Assembly: GCF_000004195.4 (NCBI RefSeq)
Contig: NC_030685.2
Location: forward strand, 59,637,548-59,701,547
DNA length: 64,000 nt
Origin: Xenopus tropicalis
Lineage: Eukaryota > Chordata > Amphibia > Anura > Pipidae
Direction: 5' to 3'
In this document: in pieces, positions 26,501 to 40,100 of the stretch
How the letters are laid out: every line of letters starts with the position of its first letter
Numbering within the stretch: the stretch's first letter is position 1
The notes under the pieces: model-generated
Told to the model about the DNA's origin: nothing
Databases searched by the model: none
What the model saw: only the letters and a program-made list of their open reading frames with translations
Translations under genes and position numbers: made by a program

Positions 26501-29500
26501 GGAAATTTAAATTTTAGAATCTACCGTCCTGTCACAGAAGTAGCTACAGGCCAGCACACTAGATCTATTTTTCCATGTTACATGTAGCCTTATGGGTTTC
26601 CATGTTACATGTAGCCTTATGGGTTTCCATGTTACATGTAGCCTTATGGGTTTCCATGTAACATATGGAAATGGAACTTAGACTAAGCCCCAAAACACAT
26701 TTCTCTGACCCAAAGTATGGTTTTAGATCAGTTATGTTTTTGGGTAACTGTTGTCTAGTTAAAGTTTGCTTTAGGGACCCCTAACTTAGTGCTTATTCAC
26801 TTGCTGAGGTTCCTGAAGTTTTAACGCACATTAGCCATATGTTGGAATATATTATTAGCTATAGCTAGTCTGTTGGCTGTCAATACCTGCATCCAGTGTA
26901 AAAAAAAAAAAATATAGTATGTCTCCATGTGACTTTGGTGCTTGTGCTGTGCTACTGCTACAGGAGACCTCTCTCCAAACCATAATAATACAGGTATGGA
27001 ATCCATTATCCTGAGACCCATTATTCAGAAAGTTCTGAATTACAGGAAGGCCATCTCCAATAGACTCCATTATAAGAAAATAATTCTAATTTTAAAAAAT
27101 GATTTCCCTTTTCTCTGTAATAATAAAACAATACCTTGTACTTGATCCCAGCTATGATATAATTTAATTCTTATTGAAGGGAAAACATTCCTATTAGTCA
27201 ACCCAAAATATAATTATTTGCCTAATAAAAGAAAACATAATTTTAATCAACTTTGCAATATACATTAATTACAAATTTGAATTTAAAGGCAGGTAATAAG
27301 AGTGAGCCCAACACCTTGTGGGCCACACTGTTTTGTACAAGCGAAGCTAGGGCATTTAGAAAGTCTGTGTGTGTCCAGGCCCAGTTATCAAGCGCCAGTT
27401 TGAAAACAACAAGCAGTAGGTCTATGGGGTGCTGGTGCTACTGCCACATTTCCTTTATTCTAACTTGTGCTCCAGAGCAAAAAATGAAATTATTAAAAAA
27501 TTACAGAAAGATCACTTGCAAGTTGCAAACATGATGTTCACAGACAGGAGTAAATGCACGTATGCCTGCATGCCTTCTGTCATCTCAATGTAACAGCTGC
27601 TTGGACACGGTCAGCATTGGTATTTCCTTTCTACAGAAACATAAACATGACAGATACTCCTTGACCATACAGTTGTTCTAAACAGAGCCCTGGTCCAGCC
27701 CTGGCAGTGCCAGCCTCCAGTTATTCTGTGTGCTGTGTTGTACTGTGTAGGGCAGTAGCTTGCACAAGTCTCACTCAAAAGACTGACTCTCTGTGACTTG
27801 CTCACATCTGTACTTCCCCTCCAATTACATGCTATGATAAAAAGAAAAAACTGCCACGGACAAAACCACGTGTGGCCACTTAACCCACTGGGTGCCTGAT
27901 ATGGTTGCCATATGTAAAAACTGCTCGCACTGCCGTGTATTAGCCTTTAGCAGGGGAGCAGTTAACAGCAGAAGGCAGAGTTATGGTGCCTGGGGGGATG
28001 CAGGAATTTATGATGCAATATGTGGCACAAAAAGAGACCCTGTTAGAATTACTCAGTGCTGACATTTCTGAAATTATTTGTTGAGCTTTTTCTCCCAGCA
28101 ACCATACTAAGTTTGTTAGAGAGGGAGCTTGGTGAGCACAGAGGGGAGGGCGAGAGACTGATGGGCTGTCTGGGAGTTTTTTTCTTCTTTTTTTTTTTTT
28201 AAAGGGGTCTAAAACAGAGCAGGGTACTAATGAGGCCATATGGGGGGTTGCACAGGCCCAAGGCAGGGGAATGGAAAGAGTGGAGGAGACAGGCAGGGTG
28301 GCAGAATCATGGATAGCTGGGTTGCATTTGCCAGATTATATATATGATTTTTCTTTAATAATAAATTTTGTAGTATTCATAGTGCTGCCTGCATTTTTCT
28401 GAAGTTTATAGCCATCTGTGTAAAATATCTGTGCAATAAGACTTCAGCTTAATTAGTGATGGATACAAGGCGTTACCTATTCTTGGTTGGAATACAAATG
28501 CACAGAATTAGACAATACCTTCCATAGGAGTTTGACTGAAAAACATTTCTGTCTAGAAATGCCTTGAATCCAAAATTCATTCTTCTTATTCTTGCTTTCT
28601 GGTATAGGTGGCACAAGGTATGCTTTGTAAACTTTGGAATGTTGTAGGTAGTTAATGGGCATCCTTCATCATGGTCTGTATGGATCTAGGCTGGTACAGA
28701 AGCTCTGTGTAAAATTATTAGTAATAGTTACCCTTCAGTTTAGTAGATAATATAGTAAACAACATTTCCTTCTTTCCTTAGAAATGCCATATTTCTTTGA
28801 AGAATGGTCTCTGTTCTGCTCTTGTTTGTCCATTCTGTTTATAGGAACATGCTTTCACTGTATATGAAATATGTGCCAAAGTATGTATCACGTGTAACTT
28901 AATGTAAGCATGTCTGAAGTGACAGCAACAAAGTGACTGTCATTGAGCACCATACATTTTTGCATTCAAAGCCAGTGTGGGATTGTGGTCTCATACCACA
29001 AAGCTGATTTATCGCTTGTAGGAGCTGTAAGGTCTCAGTAGCAGAAGTTCATTGTAGATTTACCATATACATTTTGAGATAGGGGCTTTGGGCATATGGC
29101 TGCTGGGTCTGCCTTTAAATGCACAATTTCTGTTTATTGTATTGCATTGCAGATCCATTTTCTTTATCAAGGAACTATAATTAAATTGAGAAATGTCAGC
29201 AAATACAGGGCAGAAATTCTCACACAAACTATAAATAAAGCAACATAAACTCATGGAATACAGTATTGAACCTGCTTAATTATCAGATGTGCTGCTAGAC
29301 ATTTGTCTACTTTCTAACTTCTACTAAATTTTCCCGACCCAAATTTGCAGCTAGGAAAGATGGTAAATCCAAGCTGTAATACAGCTTTTGTGGGTTGAAA
29401 TCAAGTGGCCACTTTTCAACCCAGTTATACCGTCTGTTTCTGAAAAATAGTCTATTGCAAAAGAAACTTTTGTTTGCCCCGCCCTGCTTTCTAAAAAAAA

Positions 29501-31142
29501 TCTTTTTTTGCCGTGTCAGCTAAATAATTAAAGGAATATGGACAATTTGAAGGAAAATAACCAATCTGTTATTAGACACACCTTGCCGGTCCTCTCTCTC
29601 CTTCAGTTATTGTCTTACTTGTCTGGTTCTAATCTAAAAACACCTTATTATACTTTTATTTTATGTCCTGGCAGCAGAATACCACTGTCTCGTTCTTGCT
29701 ACGTGTGAAAGAAATTTCCATCCCTTTCTTGGCCCCATCCTGAAATTTGGAGGCCTAAAAAAAACCCCATCAAAATGCCTTAGACAAAGCCACAAAGAGA
29801 CAGGAGACATGCATGTAGAATAATACTGACTTGTGCCTAAGAGGTTTATTTCTGCTTAGTAAAGGCTGTATAAGTAATTACTTTTTAATGACCTGGGACC
29901 CTTGATGGGTCCCATGACTCAAAAACTTGTCAGTTTGGTAGTAATTCTTTTAGAATAAAAGTAGTAGTTCACTTTTAATTTAACTTTAAATTCTTTAAAT
30001 ATGTTATAGAATACCTGTTCTTAGCACCTTTAAGTATTTGATTTTCTCTTCTGCCTCTTTCCTGCTTTTAAATGATAGTGGCAGTCAAAAACCTACTTAT
30101 CTGTGAGACAACATTTTTATTGTTATTGTTCCTTTTTATTTAGTCTCTCTCCTATTCATCTGCCAGTCTCTCATTCAAATCACTGCCTAGTCGCTAGGGT
30201 ATATTGAGCCTTAGCAACCAGCTAGCTGCTAAAATGCCCAAGCTGTAGAGCTGCTAAACAAAAAGCTATATCATTTAAAAATCAGAAAATGTTGACCCAG
30301 GGGCATTTCTGGCCCTTGAGGCAGCAAACCCCCCTCCTCGCCCCCCGACACTTAGCTTTACAGCGTCGGGAGAGGGGGGGGGGGGTCAAATCGCTAGTGT
30401 AGAGTGCACAATTTCACTCTCTGCACTAGCAGAGCTGAGCTTCCATTTTAAAAACTGGAGATTGGGCTCTTAAAGTTACCAGGAGTGGCTTTTTACCACC
30501 CCTGGCAACTTTGGGGGTGCACTGCCGCCTGAGGTGAGTTTCTCAACTCGCCTCAAAGCAGCAGTGCCCCTGTGTAGACCAGTTGCAAATTTAAAGTCAA
30601 ACTGCCACTAAATAACAAGGGCTGCAAAATAATAAAAACAATGTCAGGTTATGGGCATAGGATTCCTCACAGTTGTCATGGTAAACACCTAAGGCAGTGG
30701 TTCCAGAATTGTGGGGTTGCACATGTAGGACAAGTAGAATGAGATTTCCAGTGGCAAATGCTCGTTGGTGTAGATATCCCTCTGGGGGCACCTGGGTTAA
30801 AATCAGGGAGACATTTTGAGCTGGAGCCTGGCTTCTGGTCCTTTATAAGCAGTAGATAATGTTGATTTATACATTTTCTGCATGTTTATAAAGCCCAAAT
30901 CAGATTATCCCTGGTGCATGATAGATAGCAGCTAAAGAGAGAGTAAAAAGGAACTAGTGGTTTTGCTGACAGTTTGCCAGCCCTGGCCATAGATTAAATG
31001 ACCCTTTTTGCTCTTTAGAGCGGTGACTGAATCATTCTAGATGCCACCATTAGCTCCTAAAATCCTGTCATGACACCTCTACTGTCTGTTCCAGCTCTGG
31101 AGAGAATTCACACCTAAATGTAACAAGAATATATATAACTCA

Positions 31143-31178
<36 letters not shown>

Positions 31179-34100
31179 TGTATGTGTGGTGAGTGACTGC
31201 TTTTTACTGATTTTCTTGACCTCTTCACGTTCTTGACCTCAAATCGCTTTGTGCGTCAGCTTTCTTCTTCCCCAAACATTAAACCTGATTTGCCTTTTTG
31301 AGTTACATTATAAAAGATGCTGTGCACAGTGCAACAGTGATATGGCTTCAGAAGGGGGTTTGTAGTATTCATAAACAAGGTAGACTGTTTAATTCATTTA
31401 GAAAGCATGGCCGGATATTCATATTTGTTGTTTAGCAGTACAGCTCAGAGAGGTTCATGTGCCTCCATTACATATGGTGTGCCATGTCTAGCTAAATGAG
31501 AGCATAGACAACACAAAAGTAATATTGAGAAGGCAGCTATTATATTGTATTTATCATAGTGATCTGATAAACCTGGGGTATTAGGATTCATTTGCTTCTT
31601 TTGGAGACAAGGACACTGCAAATCCTGTCTGATGTACTATGCACAGGTGACCACCACACATGTAGCATTATAGCTGTTTGGTGCCCTAAGGGGGGAATCT
31701 TCAACTCAGAATTGTCTTTTAGAATGCAAATTGGTTCAACTGACTTTTGTCACTGGCAGTTGCACCTCATTGTCCTCATACAATTTTTCCTCCACCCTAT
31801 TCCATGCTGCCATGCAAAATGTGAAGCTTTTTTGTTTACAGGTCTGATTGAATAAAGACAGGTTGTGTTGTGCTCTAGTGACTGACACATTTAGCTTCCA
31901 TTCATGCAGCAACTAATATAGTAACTCTGCCAAATGGTATGTTAGGAGACTTGTAGCAAAACAAATGTTTTGCACACCAAGCCACACATTTACCAAAATG
32001 TTGGCATTCTCCTTAAGAGAGCCATACCCTATTACCGTGCCCTATGTAGGCTGTGACTGCATTTGGTCTCATGATCTCATGTTGGGGTCGCAGATCACTT
32101 AGAGGTGAGGCCATTCATTGATGATATTGGTCAAAGTATTGTGATTTGTGATGGATTCCTACATATGATGTTAACAGTTTTTTTGTTTGAGGCATTCCTA
32201 ACAGCTTTTAAAGCGCCAAACAGAGCATTTCTAACCAGGTCTTTTTACCCTTAGTGGTGTAAAGGACTATCGGTGGAAGGCTTGTAAATTGGCTTGTAGG
32301 GCTCAGCGCCCAGGTATAATGCATGAAGTCTTGCATATTGTGGCATGTAAGTAATCATGCTGCACATACAAGGGGTTTTGCTACATTAACCAGCATTTTG
32401 TTGGTCTGGTCACTTGTGGCACCATGTTCCAGATATTTGGTTGTCAAAATTGATCTGGTAGCCTTTGGCATTCCAAAAAATGGAGGGCAGCAGTAAACAA
32501 ATACAGGTATTGGACCCGTTGTCCAGAATACTCTGACCTGGGGTTTTCAGGATAAAAACCTTTAATTTGGACCTCCATACCTTAAGTCTACTAAAATGTA
32601 ATTTAAACATTATATAAAGCCAATAGGATTATTTTTCCTCTAGTAAGGATTAATTATATCTTAGCTGGGATAAATTACATGGTACTGTATTATAATTACA
32701 GGGAAAAAGGAAATCTTTTTTTTTTTTTTTTAATTAGAATAATTTGTTTATAATGGAGTCTATTGGGCAGTAACCTATAGCAACCAATCAGTGATTAGCC
32801 TTTTTCATCCAGCTGCAGGTTGAGCAGTGAAAGCAAATACCTGATTGGTTACTGCCCAGGTGGAAATTTGCCCAGTCTTTTAAATATACATAAATTGTTG
32901 AAATTTGAATCTGTACTACAGTATTAAAGTTGCAAAATGTTTTTGCTTATGTGTGAGCAGCTTGCATGTGTTTTTGCTATGTGAGAATTAAAAGCAAAAG
33001 CTGACCTACTGCTTTGCTGTGATTTTTTGCTATACACTGCACGTTTTATAGTTTTGTGTTCATCAAGCAGGTTTGTAGGTGTGTAGATAAGGGTGGAAGC
33101 TAAGGAATTCCTATATACTGTGCCAGCAGCATCATGGCCATACCTTGATTTGTATTCAGTCAGTTTGACCTGTTAGAAGGTAAATAAGCAGTGCACTGGC
33201 TCTGCCTGAGAAACCAGGACTGTTGGCTGTGCCAGACCTAGAGAGCTATTCCAGGAATGTATTATGTGTGGGGAGCACTCCCAGCTGTACTGACACGCGC
33301 TGCTTAGTGTGCTGCTGCCTGCTAACGTCACACCTTGCACGAAGGATATGTGTGTCAGTGTTAAACATGGACTTTGGCCAACGAAAACATGATCTTTAAA
33401 ATAAAGGGCAAGGATGACCAGAAGGGACAGAAGGCCTGTTGTACATGTAGAAAACAATACAGGTTGTATACATTTAGTTGAGCACATGCCCTCTATTGTC
33501 AGGCATGTTACTGATGAAATTAAGTTTGTGTTTAGAGCTGCATCTGTCAGTCACACTGGGCTGAGGGAAGCTTTTCTACTCCAGCCTATAAAGCTGCCCA
33601 TACACGTTCTTCCAATTAATTTTTGCATATTGATCGTACCTTTAAATGCAACAATCTAAAACTAACATTCACACTTAAATTGTAGACTAAAGTACTAAAA
33701 GTAACAAATCGGAGGATGTTCTGAACATAAAATAATTGGCAGACAACTGTTGTATGAAAGTGATATCCCAGAAATGCATTGTAGGTCACCCAAGGATATT
33801 GTCAGATGCACAAAACACACACAGATCTTATCATTAGGACAATAATTCAGAACCCATACACGCTCTGAAAGTTTGAAATGTAGTTTCATCGGATTATATT
33901 GGTGCGTGTATGGCCCAGCCCATTGTGACTGACCTGAATCAAATTTGTATTCTTTATAGATTTAAGAAACTAGAGTGGTGCAAATTCTGCCTTTTTATGC
34001 AGTAACTCCTGACAAAGCAATTGCTATCTCTCTCTCTCTGATGAAAGGATTTAATGAATACAGCAAAATAGATGATCATATAACTGAATGAAGTTCCTTG

Positions 34101-37100
34101 TGCTGAAGAGCTTACATTGTATGAGGTAGTGAAGACACAAAAACAAAGGAGAAAAGGCAAGTGCAGCATTTGGGGTGAGTAATGCACCTGCCGAGTTCAA
34201 CTGAAATGCTCCCTTAGGAGGGCAGCAATAATATTCATGCTGTATTGCTTAGCATAAAAATCAATGCCTCTTTTCTTTCATGAAGAATAAGCTAAAACTG
34301 TGCTTATTTGGGAAAGACATGCTTCCTAATGCTTGAGGCACCTGGTATCTGTGCTGTGTTGGTGCCACACAGATTAGTATATCTGATGCATTTTCAGAAT
34401 TAGCCCCAGAGCACAGCATGTGGTAGGGGTAATTAATGAGTGGCCCCAGGGTAGTTGCAGCAGCTGGAAGTATTGTCAGATTTTGTATATAACTGTACAT
34501 GTACCCTGGAGGCTCAAGAGGTGATTGTGAGGAGGGTTTGTGCAGTGACATGCTAAAATGTATCTGTGAGGCTTCTGGCTTTTGTCTGCCAAACACATGA
34601 GATCTTAATGTTTGTAAGTGACAGATTCCTGCCCCTCTTATCAGACGGGTCATGGGGCAGTTCTGCCTACCGTGCCTGTGAACATGGGGCAGCCTGTGCC
34701 TGTGTCAGCTCTGTACAAAATCTGAAAGAACAATGCATTTTAATGGCTGCGGGTATAGCATTTGTTTTCAGCGTATTTTCTTTTAATTTTGTGGTGCAAA
34801 CACTATTGATATAAAGGTGGCCAATACATGTTATATCTATTTAATGTAACCTAGTGCTAGCTAGCTGTTTCCATGTATTTGGCCAATAATTTGGCATACC
34901 ACATAATTCTGGGTAGATTATAGTAAAAGGATGTCAAACACAGATAAAATACCAGCCTTTTTTTTTTCTTTTTTCCTTATAAATAATATTGGCATCAAGC
35001 ATATTCAGTAAAATAACACCAGCCAGGGTAGTGACAATACACACAAAAAAAAGACTGGGACTCCCTAAGACCAATGTAAGCTTTAGACTGTAATGCTGCA
35101 GCCATTTTTCATTCTTATTCTCATACTAACATTTTAAGAAATTTATTTCTGTGAAAACAGTGTTTGTCCTTTTCTGTTCACTGGTTCTGACTCTTGAAAC
35201 TGTGTTGCAGAGGTCCTGGTCTGCTATTCAACTGACTTCTACATTATTTCTGGAGTCAGAGCCAGGAGCACAGAAAATAGAAACAGTGGTTATTTCAAAT
35301 TTAATTGCTATTGAGAGCATTTTCAGTTGCTAACATTCTGGGCACTACTGGTTCTGACTTCTGACACAGGTAGCAGAGTCAGCAAATGAACAGACCTCAG
35401 GCGAACTGTCTAACTTTAAAACTAATGACATATAATTAATGTATACTGCAATGTTGCTTTGAATTAAATATTCTTTCATTATGAAAATGTTTTTACATGG
35501 AGATTCCCTTTAAATGTAAATTCACTTCCAACCAGCCTTATTGACATAGAGATGTGCATGAAATTTTCAGCACAAGTCCCTAGAAATCAGTGGGAAGCTG
35601 CTTTCTGATTGGAAGTTGCTGCAGACCCCCTCTAGATTTTATCCAATAGCAAACTATGGACCTGAACTATCTTTCTCATTGGAGATAATGCGCTATGTTT
35701 AGTTACATGAATATATTATTCTGACTTGCCTCCCTCATATCAACTTGATGTTATTTTTTTTCTACCTACTTTATTTAAATGTGTGAATATTTGCAAGTTA
35801 GGGGGTGAATCCTTTCTTATTAATCAGCTGCATACATCAGAAACAACCCTGACGCTGCTGCTAAGAGATACTGGCATTTATTTGCATATATCTAGAATAT
35901 CCAGCATCATAAAGCCTAGGTTTGTGCAGATTAACCCCTATGATTAACCAGTAAAATAGAAGAGGATTATGGGGTTTACAGGCCTCTCGGCAAGGATTGG
36001 TTTTGTGTAATGGGTAATGAAGGATTCAGTGCAATAAGGATTGCCTGATCTAAGCCTGATTTCTCTCTTTTCGCTTGCCTGGTTTTTCGAATCATTTTAT
36101 TACAGTCTTGGTCAGTTTTATGGTTTTTTTTAAACAGTTGTTGCCACTTTCTATAATGCTTTATTAAGATTAAAAAAGACAGTTGATCATATATACCAAC
36201 ATGTTAGGCACCTCCCTTCAGATAAACCACACATTTGTTGGTGGGGATCAGCTGCCCTTTTCAGTTTTCTAGCACTGTGCATAGCATGATGAGCAATGGA
36301 AACACAGCAATGATAATGCTGTTTAATCATTCTAAACCTTCAGAGATTATGCCTCTACTGTGCACCCCAAATGCTGTGCTGTACTTTGCAGATATTGTAA
36401 CCCCATTTCGAGACAAATAAACATTAGATAGGGCCCTAATAAATCAATTTTGACTCCATAAGGGAAAGTATCATTTTTTTTAAATAAACATACCAGTCAT
36501 AGGTCTCTCTGGTAATTATGGAGATATTTCACCTTTAAATAAATGTTTAGTAGTATTATCCATTATTAATATTATTAATAACATTATAATTTAATTATTA
36601 ATTAATAACTATTGATTAATAACATATCAAACAGCACTGTACAATAAATGAGTGTACATACAGAAATTTATAAAAACAACTAATAATCAGTACAAAAGGT
36701 AAGGAGGCCCTTGCCCAGATGAGTTTACAAATTATGTAGACCATGATATTCTTAAACATTCTGCATTTTCGTAATAATGTTTTATTTTTGGTGGTTTTTC
36801 AGTTATTTAGCATTTTGTTTAGCAGTTCCCCACTTTGGAATCTATGATTGTTAGGGTTCAATTTACCCTAGAAACCAGGCAGTGGTTAAGGCTAATGTCC
36901 CATGGAGCTATTTAGTTGCCCTGCAATATATCTCTGCTACTGTGGGTAATCACTGGTGAAAAAGGCTGACTAACCGCTTTGGTTTTCCGAAGTCGGGCAT
37001 AGGCAAAGCGATGCATAGGACTTTCCTCCGGCGATTCCCTTTGTTGCCATTGGAAAGCCATTTTGCAGCGATTAGTCACCCATGGTAGCAGAGATCTATG

Positions 37101-40100
37101 ACGGGCAACTCAGTTCCTCCATGGGACGTTAGTCTTAAATGTGAGACTTGAAGATGAATAGGTATGGGCCTGGACAGAAAGAGAAGTAATAAAACTAAAG
37201 AATAAAACTGTAGCCTCACAGAGCAATCATTTTTTGCCAGTCTGAGTCAGTGACCCCCATCTTAAGCTCGAGAGGCAGAAAAGGTCAATTACGAAAAAAA
37301 CTGTAAAAAAAAAACAAACAAACTGAAGACAATTGATAAGTTGCTGGAATAGGCCATTCTGTAGCATACTAACAGTTAGCTAAGTTAAACTACCCCTTTA
37401 AAATTAATTTCTTGGCAGTTTAGATAGATGCTTTATAAAAAGCTATTGGTTGTGTTCTGTTTCAGACTAATAGTTATGGCAAAGGCTTGTAGTGGAGATC
37501 TAAGCACCCTTGACTTGCATGGATCACCTTGCCCTTGCAGTTATTGCTGAAAATGCTCTCTTGTTTTATTAATTTTTTTGGTCAGTAATCATGGGTTATG
37601 CTTTCCATTGTTGTTAGTATATTACATGTTATAAGATTTATATCTGGAAAAAGGAGATTATGTACCCTAGAATCCTGTATATATATTATTTCCACAAATT
37701 AGGAGCTTGTGTTTTTTAGTAGCAGCAAACATTAAAATTGGTACATATATTTTATACCGTGATGACTTGGAGTGCAGTGCACTGAAGTGTGCATATGCCA
37801 AGTGTGTACACAGCTGCTGGGGCAGGGTAGGCATGTTCTTTCTGAGAGTATTTCAGTTAGGAATGTTAAACCTGTAGACTCCCCCTGTTGTCAAACTAGA
37901 ATTCCAAAGCCCTTTGGCTGTTTGAGATGCTTATAGTTGTTCCTTCAAGAGGCAGCACCTTTCAGAAATGCAGTCATGTAATCACTTCTGTGTGCTCAGT
38001 TGTTCCAAATGTACTGATACTTTGTCAAGTTTTTCTCCATGTATCAAACCTCATCTGCATCAGCGTTGCTGTCAGTAGACTGATGAATCCTCATTGCTGT
38101 CATGGATTGCTGTCATTTGCCCAGTGTTTGTAAATGAGCCTCTGTTTTAAAAGATTTCTATGCAGAAAAACTACAGCTGCATCCCTAAGTAGTGTCCTTT
38201 ACTCATCCTCCCCAAGTGGGTGTGAAAAGAATGACGGAGGTGTTAGGGGAATTTTTGTTCCCTCATTTTTCTTCCAAATGCTTGACTGTTGTTAGTTGGC
38301 TACTCTTGAAGTTCTGGATCACATAAAAATAATCTGTGCAGCTCCTGCCTGACTTTCAGCTATAAAGCTTCCATCACCTCACGGCAAATATTATTGTACA
38401 GTAAAGTTCAACACCCCTTGCTTCATATTTAATAATCTTTTTATCTTCTCACCGCTGTTCATATATACATACACAAGTTCATGTAGTGCCCACAAGCCTC
38501 TGGGGAAGCAGTGAATGTTTATTTTTAAGGCTGCTGAGTGCAAAGAGGAGCAAAGTCAGTGCTGGAAGAGAATGGTACTAGTTCCATACTCTTGTCTATA
38601 CTGCATTTTCTACATATCATTCTCTAATATGAATACAGGTATGGGGCCTGTTATCCAGAATGCTCAGGACTTGGGGTTGTCCGGATCTTTCCAAAATGTA
38701 GGTCTAATTAAATTTAATTTAAGTTACTTAATTTAAGATATTTAAGATACCTAAAGTCTACCAAAATTAAACATTAATTAAACCCAGTAGGATTGTTTTG
38801 CCTCCACTAAGAATTAACTATTGTCTTAGGTGGAATCAATGACAGTTTTATTGATTTATTATTATAGAATAAAAGAAAATCATATGGCTATCCCATAATT
38901 CTGAGCTTTCTGGATAATAGGTTTCCAGATAACTGATCCCATGAAACTCCTGTTTGCTTTGATTTTGCCCTTATTCATTTTAATGATCGTTTCAAGTTTT
39001 TTGTTTCAGAAAGTTCTGAATGACCCTCATCAATCCCTGCTTTATTCTCTTACAGATGCCTTTGTAAATAGTCAGGAATGGACACTAAGCCGATCTGTGC
39101 CAGAACTCAAAGTGGTGAGTAAAAGAGCCCTGCCTCTGTTCCTTTGTTACAATGCCAATATTTGCAACCAAATTGTTTTGACAGACTAACTCAGCAGTTT
39201 TCTTCTGCAGCCTGCCGAAGCAAATCTTGCACTTGGGGAATCAGAGAGTTTTAGATCAGGAGCAGCTGTAGAGCCATGGATTGGATGTGCCTGAAGGCAG
39301 TGATTTTCTGCCATATTGAGGCTGGTATTTTGCTGGTATTTTGGTATCTACTGAGTTTCATAGTAGTAATTACTAGAACTAGGGAAGAGATCTAATATAT
39401 ATATGGCAAGGAGCAGCACTCTCATATAAAAATTATAAAATTTCTTTATTTCACATACCACTTGGGTCCAACATTTCAGTCCACATTAGGACCTTCATCA
39501 AGTATAACAACTAGTGACTTGTGCAAATCTTAAAAACCCATAACCCCTGTGAAAATGGTGCCAAATGAGATCAAACAACCAATTAATTCATGCCTCAATA
39601 GGGTTAATTTAAATGTGCAAAACATCAAACATCTCAAGTTGCATTTCACTAATCTATCTACTTGGTGTCACTCACATAGCTATTCAAGAAAATGACCATG
39701 TGATCTATGAAACATTGGACATGGGGTATGTCAAAATAAAGACATTTTGTTGTTTTGAATTTGAGAGTGCTGGTCCTTACCAAACATATGTATTTTTTGA
39801 CCATGCACCTTGATAGAGTGTTTGGAGACATGGGGGCAGCCATTCAAGCTGGAAAAAAGGACAAAAGTCACAGGTTACATAGAAGATAACAGATAAGAAT
39901 ATAATGGGGTTTTATGTATTACCTGCTGTGTAACCTGTGCCTTTCTCTTTCAAATGGCTACCCCCATGGCTACACAGCAGCTTTGTTTATACAAACTGTA
40001 GTAGTCTTTCTATGGCAAACACACCAGTTGTACTAGTGCAGGGCAACAGTACACTATATTGTAATTACTTTTATTCACTTTCATTTTTTGGTGTTACTGT

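Larger units (their letters stand above)
17559..39055 (+). other. AGAP intron 1 (21.5 kb)
   Basis: A GT-AG intron, phase 1. I see no other gene in it. It contains three intact or nearly intact MITE-type insertions in its first third (18355-18661, 20931-21237, 21654-22077), further MITEs at 24110-24575, 26992-27200, 30298-30572, 32503-32790, 33588-33920 and 36765-37401, a 27-bp tandem repeat (26571-26662), an (AT)n tract (31147-31176) and T runs near 17566 and 23050. All open frames inside it are short and lack family motifs or paired splice sites. An upstream-type alternative exon cannot be excluded. Confidence 0.85.
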
